DNA of 64,000 bases, taken from positions 36,335 through 100,334 of the forward strand of contig NZ_PDWP01000014.1 of NCBI RefSeq assembly GCF_010093235.1, read 5' to 3'. This document shows, piece by piece, positions 45,696 through 53,710 of the stretch. Positions within the stretch are counted from its first letter, which is position 1; each line of letters begins with the position of its first letter. The notes under the pieces were generated by a model that searched no databases, was not told the origin of the DNA, and saw only the letters and a program-made list of their open reading frames with translations. Origin of the DNA: Pseudoxanthomonas suwonensis (GTDB taxonomy: Bacteria; Pseudomonadota; Gammaproteobacteria; Xanthomonadales; Xanthomonadaceae). The position numbers were made by a program, and so were the translations under genes.

Positions 45696-46796
45696 ATGCG
45701 GTCGATCCGGTTGTTCGCTGCTGCGTTTTCCATGCTCGCGCTCTTCCCGGCGACGGCCGCCGAACCCGCGACCTCCAGTCGCGGGGAATCCGTCGGCCTC
45801 ATCCGCGAGCTGCGGCGCATCGTCGCGCCCGGGGGCGTCGAGCGCTACGAGCACGTCCGCATCGGCGGCATCGACCAGTTCGTCAGCATCCGCGGCCAGG
45901 ACCGCGCCAATCCGGTGCTGCTGATCGTGCATGGCGGGCCGGGATTTCCGACCTCGGGCATCGCCTGGTGGGCCACGCGCGGCCTGGAGGAGTACTTCAC
46001 CGTGGTCCACTGGGACCAGCGCGGTGCCGGCAAGACCTTCCTGGCCAACGACCCGGCCACGGTCGCCCCGACCATGCAGCCGGAGCGCTTCATCGACGAC
46101 ACCGGCGAACTGGTGGACTGGCTGCGGCGCGAATTCCGCCAGGACAAGGTGTTCCTGCTCGGCACCTCATGGGGCAGCTACATCGGCCTGGAATACGCGC
46201 TGCGCCATCCGGAGCGGCTGCATGCCTATATCGGCATGGGCCAAGCCGTGGACAGCCCAGAGAGCGAGCGCCGTGGCTACGCGGAGGCGCTGGAGCGGGC
46301 CCGCCGCGCCGGCAACCACCAGGCCGTCGCCGAACTGGAATCCATCGCGCCGTATGCGCGCGAGGGCGAACCCATCCCGCTGGAGAAGATCATCGTGGAG
46401 CGCAGGTGGTCCGACCACTTCGGCGGGGTGATGGCCTACCGCCCCGGCCAGGTGGACGGCATCGCCGTGCGCCTGTCGCCGGAGTACAGCGACGACGAGG
46501 CCGCGCGCGCCTACGAGGGCAATGGCTGGTCGCAGGAGTTCCTGCTCAGCGACGTGCTGGGCGTGGACCTCGGCGAACGGACCCGCCTGGGCTGCCCGCT
46601 GATCGTGCTGGCCGGGCGCCACGACCGCACCGTCAACTCGCAGGTCGCGCACGAATGGTTCGAGCGGGTCGAGGCGCCGTACAAGCACTTCGAATGGTTC
46701 GAACACTCGGCCCACGAGATCCTGGCCGAGGAACCCGGCAAGCTGCTGCTCACCCTGGTGCAGCGGGCGAGGCCACTGGCGGAGGGCGCTCCATAA
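45696..46796 (+). CDS. Secreted proline iminopeptidase-like alpha/beta hydrolase, 366 aa
   Basis: Signal peptide at residues 1-22 (LFAAAFSMLALFPATAAEP). S33-type motifs: LLIVHGGPGFPTSGIAWWAT (HGGPG), VHWDQRGAGKT, the nucleophile elbow LGTSWGSYIGLEYAL, the acid in VLAGRHDRTVNS and the His in FEHSAHEILAEEP. It is predicted to release N-terminal proline or act as an esterase in the periplasm. It sits between two REP arrays. Confidence 0.9.
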   Translation: MRSIRLFAAAFSMLALFPATAAEPATSSRGESVGLIRELRRIVAPGGVERYEHVRIGGIDQFVSIRGQDRANPVLLIVHGGPGFPTSGIAWWATRGLEEYFTVVHWDQRGAGKTFLANDPATVAPTMQPERFIDDTGELVDWLRREFRQDKVFLLGTSWGSYIGLEYALRHPERLHAYIGMGQAVDSPESERRGYAEALERARRAGNHQAVAELESIAPYAREGEPIPLEKIIVERRWSDHFGGVMAYRPGQVDGIAVRLSPEYSDDEAARAYEGNGWSQEFLLSDVLGVDLGERTRLGCPLIVLAGRHDRTVNSQVAHEWFERVEAPYKHFEWFEHSAHEILAEEPGKLLLTLVQRARPLAEGAP

Positions 46797-46824
46797 CCTG
46801 GCCTTGCCCACATACGCTTCGGCC

Positions 46825-47815
46825 CATACCGCGTAGCCCGGACAAGGCCGAAGGCCGCATCGCGCCCCTGCGCGACCGAAGTGCGACGACGCCTGGGCCG
46901 TCGCCACGGCCCCGCCACCTCAAAGCGCAATCCCCGCGTAACCCGGACAAGGCCGAAGGCCGCATCGCGCCCCTGCGTGACCGAAGTGCGACGACGCCTG
47001 GCCGTCGCCACGCCCTCGCCACCTCAAAGCGCGATTCCCCGCGTAGCCCGGATAAGGCCGGAGGCCGCATCCGGGAGCCCCACCACGCCCATCACCTTCG
47101 TCCTTCCGTGGCACACATGCGCCCCGACCCCGGGTGCGCTTCGCTTACCCGGGCTACGGCACATGCGGAACGTAGCCCGGACAAGGCCGAAGGCCGCATC
47201 GCGCCCCTGCGTGACCGAAGCGCGACGACGTCTGGGCCGTCGCCACGCCCTCGCCGCCTCAAAGCGCGATTCCCCGCGTAGCCCGGATAAGGCCGGAGGC
47301 CGCATCCGGGAGCCCCACCACGCCCATCACCTTCGTCCTTCCGTGGCACACGTGCGCCCCGACCCCGGGTGCGCTTCGCTTACCCGGGCTACGGCACATG
47401 CGGAACGTAGCCCGGACAAGGCCTAAGGCCGCATCGCGCCCCTGCGTGACCGAAGCGCGACGACGCCTGGGCCGTCGCCACGCCCTCGCCACCTCAAAGC
47501 ACGATTCCCCGTGTAGCCCGGATAAGGCCGAAGGCCGCATCCGGGAGCCCCACCACGCCCATCACCTTCGTCCTTCCGTGACACACGTGCGCCCCGACGC
47601 CGGGTGCGCTTCGCTTACCCCGGGCTACGGGACTTCGGCCCATACCGCGTAGCCCGGACAAGGCCGAAGGCCGCATCGCGCCCCTGCGTGACCGAAGTGC
47701 GACGACGCCTGGGCCGTCGCTACGGCCCCGCCACCTCAAAGCGCGATTCGATTCCCCGCGTAGCCCGGATAAGGCCGAAGCCCGCATCCGGGGCCGACGC
47801 CACATGTCCTCCCGC
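46825..47815. repeat. REP/REPIN array 3, left flank of the RAYT gene
   Basis: About nine forward units, many with the variant GTAGCCCGGACAAGG, alternating with inverted TTACCCGGGCTAC units in a ~235-bp higher-order period (46935, 47173, 47407). Each period also has the half-REP spacer with GGGCCGT-CGCC-ACG and the sequence CATCACCTTCGTCCTTCCG. It ends about 15 bp before the RAYT stop codon. Confidence 0.92.
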
Positions 47816-47827
47816 CCCCCCACGCCT

Positions 47828-48328
47828 TCACTCCCCCGTGCGCAGCGAAGGCAGCTCCACGCCCTCGGTGCCCCAATCCATCGCAACAAGACCGGCACGC
47901 ACATACCGATGGAAGGTCGAGTGCGGCCAATCCACCACACGCGCCACCACGCCGTGCTTCACCGGATTGACGTGCACATACGCCACGTGCGCAGCCAGGT
48001 CACGCTCGTTGCGGATGGTGTGCTCCCAGAACCGCGACTGCCACGGCGATTGCCCGTCGTGCGCCACGCGTCGGGTGAATCCCTTCTTGATCTCGCGCCA
48101 GAGTCCCGCGTAATCGCAGCCGCCCTCGGCCATGGTGATGACCGCATGCAGGTGCTCGGGGAGCACGACCGCTGCCACCACCTGGTGCGGGTACCTTTCA
48201 TGCGCCCGTCGCCATGCGGTCCTGAGTTCGCCTACATGGCGGACAAGCAGATCGCTGTTGCGGTCACGCAGCGTGACCGTGAAGAAGTACGTGGCACCGG
48301 GCACCCGATTGCGGCGATAGCGCACCAT
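47828..48328 (-). CDS. REP-associated tyrosine transposase (RAYT, TnpA-REP family), 166 aa
   Basis: Domesticated relative of IS200/IS605 Y1 transposases that nicks and mobilises REP palindromes. The HUH motif is His59-Leu60-His61 in VVLPEHLHAVITM, and the nucleophile is Tyr117 in AYVHVNPVKHGVV. N-terminal GATYFFTVTLRDR and WREIKKGFTRR are family blocks. It is full length with no frameshift. REP arrays of one family flank it directly on both sides, as expected for its own substrates. No start-proximal ribosome site is obvious. GTAG-headed REPs with RAYTs are known from Stenotrophomonas and relatives. Confidence 0.95.
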   Translation of the reverse strand: MVRYRRNRVPGATYFFTVTLRDRNSDLLVRHVGELRTAWRRAHERYPHQVVAAVVLPEHLHAVITMAEGGCDYAGLWREIKKGFTRRVAHDGQSPWQSRFWEHTIRNERDLAAHVAYVHVNPVKHGVVARVVDWPHSTFHRYVRAGLVAMDWGTEGVELPSLRTGE

Positions 48329-48429
48329 GCCACGAGTGTTCCGGCGGTATCGCCGCCGTGGAAGCGGTGGATGCCACTCATGCGTGTCAGGCGATCCTGA
48401 CCCCTCTCATGCATTCCGGTCGCGTCGGG

Positions 48430-49060
48430 ACCCGGGTGCGCTTCGCTTACCCGGGCTACAACCGGTAGCCCGGAAGGCCGCATCGCGCCCCTGCGTGACC
48501 GAAGCACGACGACGTCTGGGCCGTTGCCACGCCCTCGCCACCTCAAAGCACGATTCCCCGTGTAGCCCGGATAAGGCCGAAGGCCGTCTCCGGGAGCCCC
48601 ACCACGCCCATCACCTTCGTCCTTCCGTGGCAACATGCGCCCCGACCCCGGGTGCGCTTCGCTTACCCGGGCTACAACCCGTAGCCCGGAAGGCCGCATC
48701 GCGCCCCTGCGTGACCGAAGTGCGACGACGCCTGGGCCGTCGCCACGCCCTCGCCACCTCAAAGCACGATTCCCCGTGTAGCCCGGATAAGGCCGGAGGC
48801 CGCATCCGGGAGCCCACCACGCCCATCACCTCCGTCCTTCCGTGGCACACGTGCGCCCCGACGCCGGGTGCGCTTCGCTTACCCGGGCTACGGGACATGC
48901 GGAACGTAGCCCGGATAAGGCCGAAGGCCGCATCGCGCCCTTGCGTGACCGAAGTGCGACGACGCCTGGGCCGTCGCCACGGCCTCGCCATCTCAAAGCG
49001 CGATTCGATTCCCCGCGTAGCCCGGATAAGGCCGGAGGCCGCATCCGGGGCCGACTCCAC
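48430..49060. repeat. REP/REPIN array 4, right flank of the RAYT gene
   Basis: Six forward units and three inverted units continue the pattern of array 3, including two shortened forward REPs (GTAGCCCGGAAGGCC at 48465 and 48680) that have lost the TAAGGCC stretch. A degenerate CCCGGGCTAC remains at 49182-49192, at the end of the ParB-domain gene. Confidence 0.9.
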
Positions 49061-49188
49061 ACCCACGAAGACCTGCGGTCGTACCCGCCTGTGCGGTCCG
49101 ACGGCAACTTCTGCAGCGCGTGGCGACGCGCCGGGCCTCGCCACCGCCCCGACGTTGCAGCGGCGCGGTGCGCGCCGCGTACCCCGGG

Positions 49189-50112
49189 CTACCCCGCCGA
49201 CTGCGCGTGGGCCTCGCGCATCCGCACCAGCTGGTTCTGCAGGGTGGCGACCTTGGAGCGCAGCTCTTCGTTCTCGCGCTCGAGCCGGGTGATGCGGCGC
49301 TGCAGGGCGCGCACGTCGGTGGCCGACTCCGCGCCCTCGCCGGTTTCCCCGCCTTCCGCGTTGGCGCCCTCGCCCGCGGACTCGGTGCGCGGACGCTTCT
49401 TGGCCTCGCGCGCACGCTTTGCGGCCTGCTTCAGCTCAGCCTTGCCGCCCTGCGCGGCGCTGCGCTGTTCTTCCACCGGCAGGCTGGCGACCGCGGCCGC
49501 GGCGCTGATGGAGATCTCGCCGGCCTTCAACGCCTCCACCACTTCCGGCGCGGCCTGGGTGTGGATGCGCTCGATCATCGCCACCTGGTTGGCGCTGAGC
49601 TTGGCCTCGCGCGCCAGTTCGGCGCGGCTGACCGGCACCGGATCCCAGGGCGGCAGGTCGTCGGACTCCGGCTTAGCCTTCAGCGCGGCCGCCGCCTCGG
49701 CGGCTTCGGCCTCGGCTGCTTCGGCGGCGGCAGTGGCGGCCTGGGCGGCGCGCAGGGCCTCCAGGTCGGCCTCGCGCTGGGCCTGCAGGCGGCGGGCGAG
49801 GATCTCGCGCTTGCGCAGGGCCAGCACGCCGCGCTGGTAGTCGGAGACGCTGCGCCGGCCCAGGTGCTGCTCGATCATCCACAGGTGCACGTCCTCCATC
49901 GACTGGAAGCGCGTGTTCTGCACCGTGTTGAAGGGGATGCCGTGCTTCTGGCAGATGCCGTAGCGATTGTGGCCGTCGACCAGGATGTCGCCCCACAGGA
50001 CCAGGGAGTCGCGGCAGCCCTCGGCCAGCAGGCTGCGCTCCAGTGCCTCGTACTCGTCGTTGGTCAGCGGATCGATATAGGCCTTGAGCTCTTCGAGTAC
50101 GACGATGTCCAT
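49189..50112 (-). CDS. ParB N-terminal domain protein, 307 aa
   Basis: The N-terminal ParB/sulfiredoxin-like nuclease fold is clear (IDPLTNDEYEALERSLLAEG, DILVDGHNRYGICQKHGIPF). It is followed by WMIEQHLGRRSVSDYQRGVL, an Ala/Glu-rich helix, and an HTH-like region (SRAELAREAKLSANQVAMIE). The C-terminus is a coiled coil (RALQRRITRLERENEELRSK). Such proteins are labelled plasmid partition-like in many xanthomonad chromosomes. No ParA is next to it, so a role in partition is not supported; regulation or DNA binding is possible. The ATG at 50112 starts the conserved domain. Confidence 0.82.
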   Translation of the reverse strand: MDIVVLEELKAYIDPLTNDEYEALERSLLAEGCRDSLVLWGDILVDGHNRYGICQKHGIPFNTVQNTRFQSMEDVHLWMIEQHLGRRSVSDYQRGVLALRKREILARRLQAQREADLEALRAAQAATAAAEAAEAEAAEAAAALKAKPESDDLPPWDPVPVSRAELAREAKLSANQVAMIERIHTQAAPEVVEALKAGEISISAAAAVASLPVEEQRSAAQGGKAELKQAAKRAREAKKRPRTESAGEGANAEGGETGEGAESATDVRALQRRITRLERENEELRSKVATLQNQLVRMREAHAQSAG

Positions 50113-50221
50113 GCACTGCTTGGGAAAACGGGGGCGCGCATTGTAGTGCCTGGTTCCCGCGTCCAGTAGCGGATTGACGGGCGCGCCGAATGGTGCGCAA
50201 CGGCGCACGCCGCAACGAGAA

Positions 50222-50245
50222 AGGCCAGGACTTGCGCCCTGGCCT
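50222..50245 (-). terminator. Intrinsic terminator of the lipoprotein gene
   Basis: AGGCCAGG (50222-50229) pairs with CCTGGCCT (50238-50245). On the minus strand the stem is followed by TTTCTCGTT, 46 bp beyond the lipoprotein stop. Confidence 0.7.
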
Positions 50246-50290
50246 CTTGCGTGGATCGGCGTTGGCGGAATCGCACTCCGAGCCCGCTTT

Positions 50291-50794
50291 TCAGCCTTCC
50301 CAGGTGCCGCCGCCCATCTGGCAGCTGGCCGGCAGCGAGGTCAGGCCGTCGCCGCTGCGCTCGTAGTAGAACGCGGTCAGTCCGGACTGGCCGAAGAGGC
50401 CCTTGCAGCTGCCCTGGTTCGGGCTGGGGCAGGCATCCATCCAGGTGATCCCGCCGGCCTTGCCGGTGCCGATCTGCGCCGAGCCTTCGGCCAGCGACTC
50501 GCACATCTTGCGGTGACTCTCCTCCGACACGCTCTCGTCGGCCTGCAGGCAGTCGCGCGAGCGGATGCGCTGGCCCATGATCTCGAACTCGCCGGCGATC
50601 ATGCAGGCGCGGGTCTTGCCGCCGGTCGCGGCCACCGGTGCAGGCGCGGCGGCCTCGCTGGGCTCAGCCTCTTCGGCCGGCGCAGCCTCGGCCTGGGCCG
50701 GTGCGCCCGCGTTGGCCGGCGTCGTGTCCTGCGCGCAGCCGGCGGCCGCCAGGGCCAGGATCATCGCGGCGGCAAGCTTTCCCCTATGCAGCAT
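50291..50794 (-). CDS. Lipoprotein of unknown function, 167 aa
   Basis: Type II signal peptide with a lipobox (ILALAAAGCAQD; lipidated Cys at residue 21). An Ala/Glu/Pro linker (about residues 24-58) leads to a Cys-rich domain (RACMIAGEFEIMGQRIRSRD, CLQADESVSEESHRKMCESL, WMDACPSPNQGSCKGLF, SLPASCQMGGG) with likely disulfides. The ATG at 50794 follows AGAGGGGAG. The family is unknown to me. Confidence 0.78.
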   Translation of the reverse strand: MLHRGKLAAAMILALAAAGCAQDTTPANAGAPAQAEAAPAEEAEPSEAAAPAPVAATGGKTRACMIAGEFEIMGQRIRSRDCLQADESVSEESHRKMCESLAEGSAQIGTGKAGGITWMDACPSPNQGSCKGLFGQSGLTAFYYERSGDGLTSLPASCQMGGGTWEG

Positions 50795-51039
50795 CGGCAC
50801 TACTCCCCTCTGGAAAGCGGGCAATCCTGCCATCACGGGTCATGGTCGCCAAGGATTTGCCGACGAGCCGCATGGCGGTCGACCGGATGCGTCCGGAGCG
50901 AGGACTCGTTCGCGTCGAAGACAGGCGCAGTGACGGTGTACTCCCGAGCCATCCCTACAGGACGACTGGAACGCGGCACATCCCCAGGCCGGCCAGGCCG
51001 GATTGCCTCGCGGCCGCCCGGGCGCAGGGGAATCACGGA

Positions 51040-51545
51040 CTCCCGGCCCTGGCCCGCAAGGCTCCAAATCCCGACCGTCGGGCTTCGAGGCTTGCACGCA
51101 AGGCTTCAGGCCTTGCACTTCGGGCCCAGAGCCTCGTGCGCAAGGCTCTCCTGCCTTGCCCGCAAGGCAAGGAGGCTTGCAACGGCAAAGCCCGGAGCCT
51201 TGTACGCAAGCCCTGGAGCTCGGATCACAAGGCTTTTTGCTTCAAGCGCAAAGCAAAAAGCCTTGCGCGCGAAGCTGGTGAGCTCCAAGCGCACGGCTCG
51301 GAGCTTCGGAAGTCGAAGCTCGGAACTCCAACTGCAAAGCTCGGAGCTCCAGGCGCAAGGCAAAAAGCTCCGGCGTTGGAGTTGCTGAGCTTCGAAGTTG
51401 GAGCTTGGAGCCTGGCGGTTGGAGCTTTTGGCCTTGTGCGCAAAGCCCGGAGCCCTGCGGATGGAGCTCTGAGCCTTGCACGCAAAGCCCAGAGCCTTGC
51501 GGTTGGAGCTCCGAGCCTTGCGCCTGGAGCTCTGGGCTTTGCGGG
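51040..51545. repeat. Degenerate 21-nt tandem repeat field, about 24 units
   Basis: The stretch is made of imperfect 21-nt units alternating AAGGCT/AAAGCC-type and GGAGCT/GAGCTC-type half-sites (for example GCAAAGCCCAGAGCCTTGCG). Because 21 is divisible by three, all six frames stay open and spell heptads such as GALSLARKAQSLAVGAPSLA. Units are partly self-complementary. Neither coding strand has a credible start, so I treat it as a DNA repeat. It fills the gap between the lipoprotein and the LPMO-like gene. Confidence 0.8.
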
Positions 51546-51689
51546 CGCCCCTCGCCTACTTCAGAGAAATTGCACGCTGACCCGGCTTTCGGAGCTGGCG
51601 CGGAACGGTTACCGGGGAAACCACGACGTGGGGCCAATGCCCGCCAGATTTGTGTAATGTCCGCATCGCCCCTTCCGAAGGAGTCGCCC

Positions 51690-52274
51690 ATGCATTCCCG
51701 GCTTTCCGCCTGCCTGCTGCTGCTCCTGACCGGTACGGTCGCGGGCGCGGCCCACGCCCACTTCGCCGTCGAAATGGGCGACACCCACGAATCGCGTTAC
51801 GGGCCCGGCGAGATCAAGTCCCCGCCCTGCGGACGCCCGGACGGGGAGCGCGGGGAGAAGGTGCATACCTACAAGCCCGGCGAGACCATCGATGTCTCCT
51901 GGGTGGAGTTCGTGGCGCACCCGGGCTACTTCCGCATCGCCTTCGACAGCGATGGCGACGACGACTTCGTGAATCCGGCCAGCATCGCCCCCGCCGGCCG
52001 CGCCTGCGCCGAAGGCGAACCCAACTGCGGCGACGGCGACTTCTACAACAACGAAACCGTGCTGCTCGACGACTTCGGCCGCCACGACGTGGCCGAGAAC
52101 GGCAGGCGCTACACCGCCCAGGTCAAGCTGCCGGACGTGGAGTGCGGGAACTGCACGCTCCAGATCATCCAGCTGATGACCGAAGAGTCGAAGGCGCCCT
52201 ATGATCCGGCCGCCGAAGACGCCGACGACATCTACTACCAGTGCGTGGACCTGCGACTGCAGGCGAACCGCTGA
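51690..52274 (+). CDS. Secreted LPMO-like protein (SCE4755-type), 194 aa
   Basis: Signal peptide of 23 residues (LLLLLTGTVAGAAHA) whose cleavage exposes His24 (HFAVEMGD) as the mature N-terminus, the hallmark of copper His-brace proteins. A second candidate ligand, His77, lies in EFVAHPGYFRIAFDSDGDDD. Four or more cysteines follow (CAEGEPNCGDGDFYNNE, VECGNCTLQIIQLMT). The protein fits the polysaccharide-monooxygenase-like family; oxidative activity is not established and copper handling is an alternative. The ATG at 51690 has GAAGGAG upstream. Confidence 0.82.
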   Translation: MHSRLSACLLLLLTGTVAGAAHAHFAVEMGDTHESRYGPGEIKSPPCGRPDGERGEKVHTYKPGETIDVSWVEFVAHPGYFRIAFDSDGDDDFVNPASIAPAGRACAEGEPNCGDGDFYNNETVLLDDFGRHDVAENGRRYTAQVKLPDVECGNCTLQIIQLMTEESKAPYDPAAEDADDIYYQCVDLRLQANR

Positions 52275-52304
52275 CCGACGATCACCCTCAACTGGATAAC
52301 GGCC

Positions 52305-52556
52305 GTGGAGAATACCGACCTCGGTGCAGCCCTCTTCGCCAGTTTGACTGCCGTGTTCATCGTGCTGCTCATGACGGCGTCCGGCCGGATGCACAGGGTC
52401 AGGAGGATCGACGAGCTGCCGCCCCCTTCCGGGAAGGTCATTTCACTCGCGAAGGAAGGCAGGAAGATCCGCGCCATCCGGGCGTACCGCAGGCAGACGT
52501 CGGCCGGACTCCTCGAAGCAGCCAAGCTCATCGAGCACACCATGCGGGCGGGTTGA
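52305..52556 (+). CDS. Membrane-anchored protein with an L7/L12 C-domain-like tail, 83 aa
   Basis: GTG start at 52305 with a weak GGATAA site. One membrane helix (residues 6-27, LGAALFASLTAVFIVLLMTA) is followed by a cytoplasmic tail GRKIRAIRAYRRQTSAGLLE-AAKLIE. The tail follows the pattern of the ribosomal L7/L12 C-terminal fold (KI-x-IK-x-x-R-x-x-T-x-x-GL-x-EAK). Proteins of this build are known in proteobacteria without assigned function. It is 30 bp downstream of the LPMO-like gene. Confidence 0.7.
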   Translation: MENTDLGAALFASLTAVFIVLLMTASGRMHRVRRIDELPPPSGKVISLAKEGRKIRAIRAYRRQTSAGLLEAAKLIEHTMRAG

Positions 52557-52706
52557 TGGAGCGCCACCGTCCTGGCGCGATGGCGCCAGGCGTCGCCATG
52601 GCCTTGCGCGGTCGAAGCGCGAGGCCGGGCTTCCATCGCGCATGATCCGGGAGGCGCTTGTCCGGGTGAGGGCGTATCTCCCCGGGGGGCGTATCGGTCC
52701 CTGTTG

Positions 52707-52811
52707 GAGAGCTGCACGCTGCAGATCACGCAGCTGATAACCGGGGAATCGCAGGCGCCCTACGACCCGGCCGCCGAGGGTGCCGACTATGTCTCCCCTG
52801 CCAGGGTGTGA
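52707..52811 (+). pseudogene. Decayed partial copy of the LPMO-like C-terminus
   Basis: The frame ESCTLQITQLITGESQAPYD then PAAEGADYVSPARV-stop parallels GNCTLQIIQLMTEESKAPYD and PAAEDADDIY of the upstream gene. No start, signal peptide or copper site remains. It is a tandem-duplication remnant about 530 bp downstream of the corresponding part of the intact gene. Confidence 0.75.
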
Positions 52812-53052
52812 ATCGGAAGCTGCAGCGAACGATGGCAGCACCGTCCGCATCCGCGCCACCCACTCCTCGATCTGGCAGCCCTCTGCGCTCGCGGCCTACC
52901 AGGAAGCTGAACGAGACAGGTTTGGCCTTGTCGCTAACTTTGGCGAAGCCGCGCTGCTGCTATCCGTGGAATGGGACCTACGGCCATTAGGACCGAAGCC
53001 CGGGGTGCGCCAAGTGCACCTCCAATCCACGTTGAAGGAGAGCAGTCAGTAA
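52780..53052 (+). CDS. Possible small protein, 90 aa, unknown
   Basis: Open frame overlapping the LPMO-like remnant and ending in TAATG with the start of the next gene. The segment RFGLVANFGEAALLLSVEWD weakly recalls the C-terminal strands of GxxExxY-family proteins, but the N-terminal part looks non-native. Probably a degenerate gene; listed with low confidence. Confidence 0.25.
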   Translation: MPTMSPLPGCESEAAANDGSTVRIRATHSSIWQPSALAAYQEAERDRFGLVANFGEAALLLSVEWDLRPLGPKPGVRQVHLQSTLKESSQ

Positions 53053-53420
53053 TGACCAATACGACGAATGTGAATGCCGCCGAGGTGCCCGCGAACCTCT
53101 CGGAGCCGGTCCACGACGGACTCGGCCACTACTTCACGGCCACGAACCAGGTCTTCGGGATTCTGGGCTTCGGTACCGGGATGTCTTGTCTCAGCCACGG
53201 ACGCCTGATCACGTGGATCGCGTTGTCCGTGCTCGCCGTTATTTGGCATAGCCATATCAAACAGTACAAGGCGTATATCGATGCTCTCCGCTCCGAGGGC
53301 GACCCAGCAGTCCGCTGGCATCGACTGCTGCGCGAGACCTATCCCGCCACCTTGGGCTTTCTATTTGTCGCGCTGATAGCAATCGGCGTCTTGGACAGCA
53401 ACGGGTTTGTCGGGTTCTAG
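53052..53420 (+). CDS. Small membrane protein of unknown function, 122 aa
   Basis: The ATG at 53052 is preceded by AAGGAG at a long spacing. Hydrophobic spans: VFGILGFGTGMSCLSHG, LITWIALSVLAVIWH and ATLGFLFVALIAIGVLDSNG, separated by a charged loop (HSHIKQYKAYIDALRSEGDP). Base composition is lower in GC than its neighbours, suggesting acquisition. No family recognised. Confidence 0.6.
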   Translation: MTNTTNVNAAEVPANLSEPVHDGLGHYFTATNQVFGILGFGTGMSCLSHGRLITWIALSVLAVIWHSHIKQYKAYIDALRSEGDPAVRWHRLLRETYPATLGFLFVALIAIGVLDSNGFVGF

Positions 53421-53550
53421 GCAAGCTTGCCAACACCCGACAGTGGTCAGCCCTTGAAATGCCGGCAGGCCACGCCTGCCGGCCCAAGCGCCGTCCAGCC
53501 ATCCATGCACGGCGTTACACGGCATGGCCGTAGCCTCCGGCTCGTAGCGA

Positions 53551-53659
53551 GTAGCCCGGATAAGGCCGCAGGCCGCATCCGGGGAGTGGTTGGCGGCGCA
53601 GGGACAGGGCGCGGTTGCTCGCCTGCGCCCCCCGGATACGCTTCGCTTATCCGGGCTAC
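53551..53659. repeat. Isolated complete REPIN, 109 bp
   Basis: A forward REP (GTAGCCCGGATAAGGCC ... ATCCGGG) and an inverted REP (CCGGATACGCTTCGCTTATC CGGGCTAC) form a single head-to-head unit with GTAG/CTAC termini. Both arms use the CCGGAT stem, so this copy may be closest to a mobile form. Confidence 0.85.
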
Positions 53660-53671
53660 GCAACGACCGCT

Positions 53672-53710
53672 GTCGGAAAACCCCTAAAAGTGGACTCTGA
53701 CCCCGGTTTT
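53672..53710. repeat. Dispersed GACCCC motif, copy a
   Basis: Contains AAAAGTGGACTCTGACCCC and ends CGGTTTT directly at the stop of the pseudouridine synthase homologue. Related copies are at 55524, 56311, 56992 and 57243. Confidence 0.6.

Noticed and set aside
37344..49060. Possible CRISPR arrays because of regular direct repeats
   Set aside because: Units are palindromic REPs of ~105-235 bp, with spacers that are themselves repeated, and no cas genes are present.
49189..50112. Chromosome or plasmid partition locus because of the ParB domain
   Set aside because: No ParA gene and no parS-like 16-bp palindrome are visible nearby; the protein is of the dispersed ParB-domain type.
50638..52274. 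Long frames (339 codons and others) through the 21-nt repeat field
   Set aside because: The 21-nt period keeps all frames open on both strands, and none has a credible start or domain.
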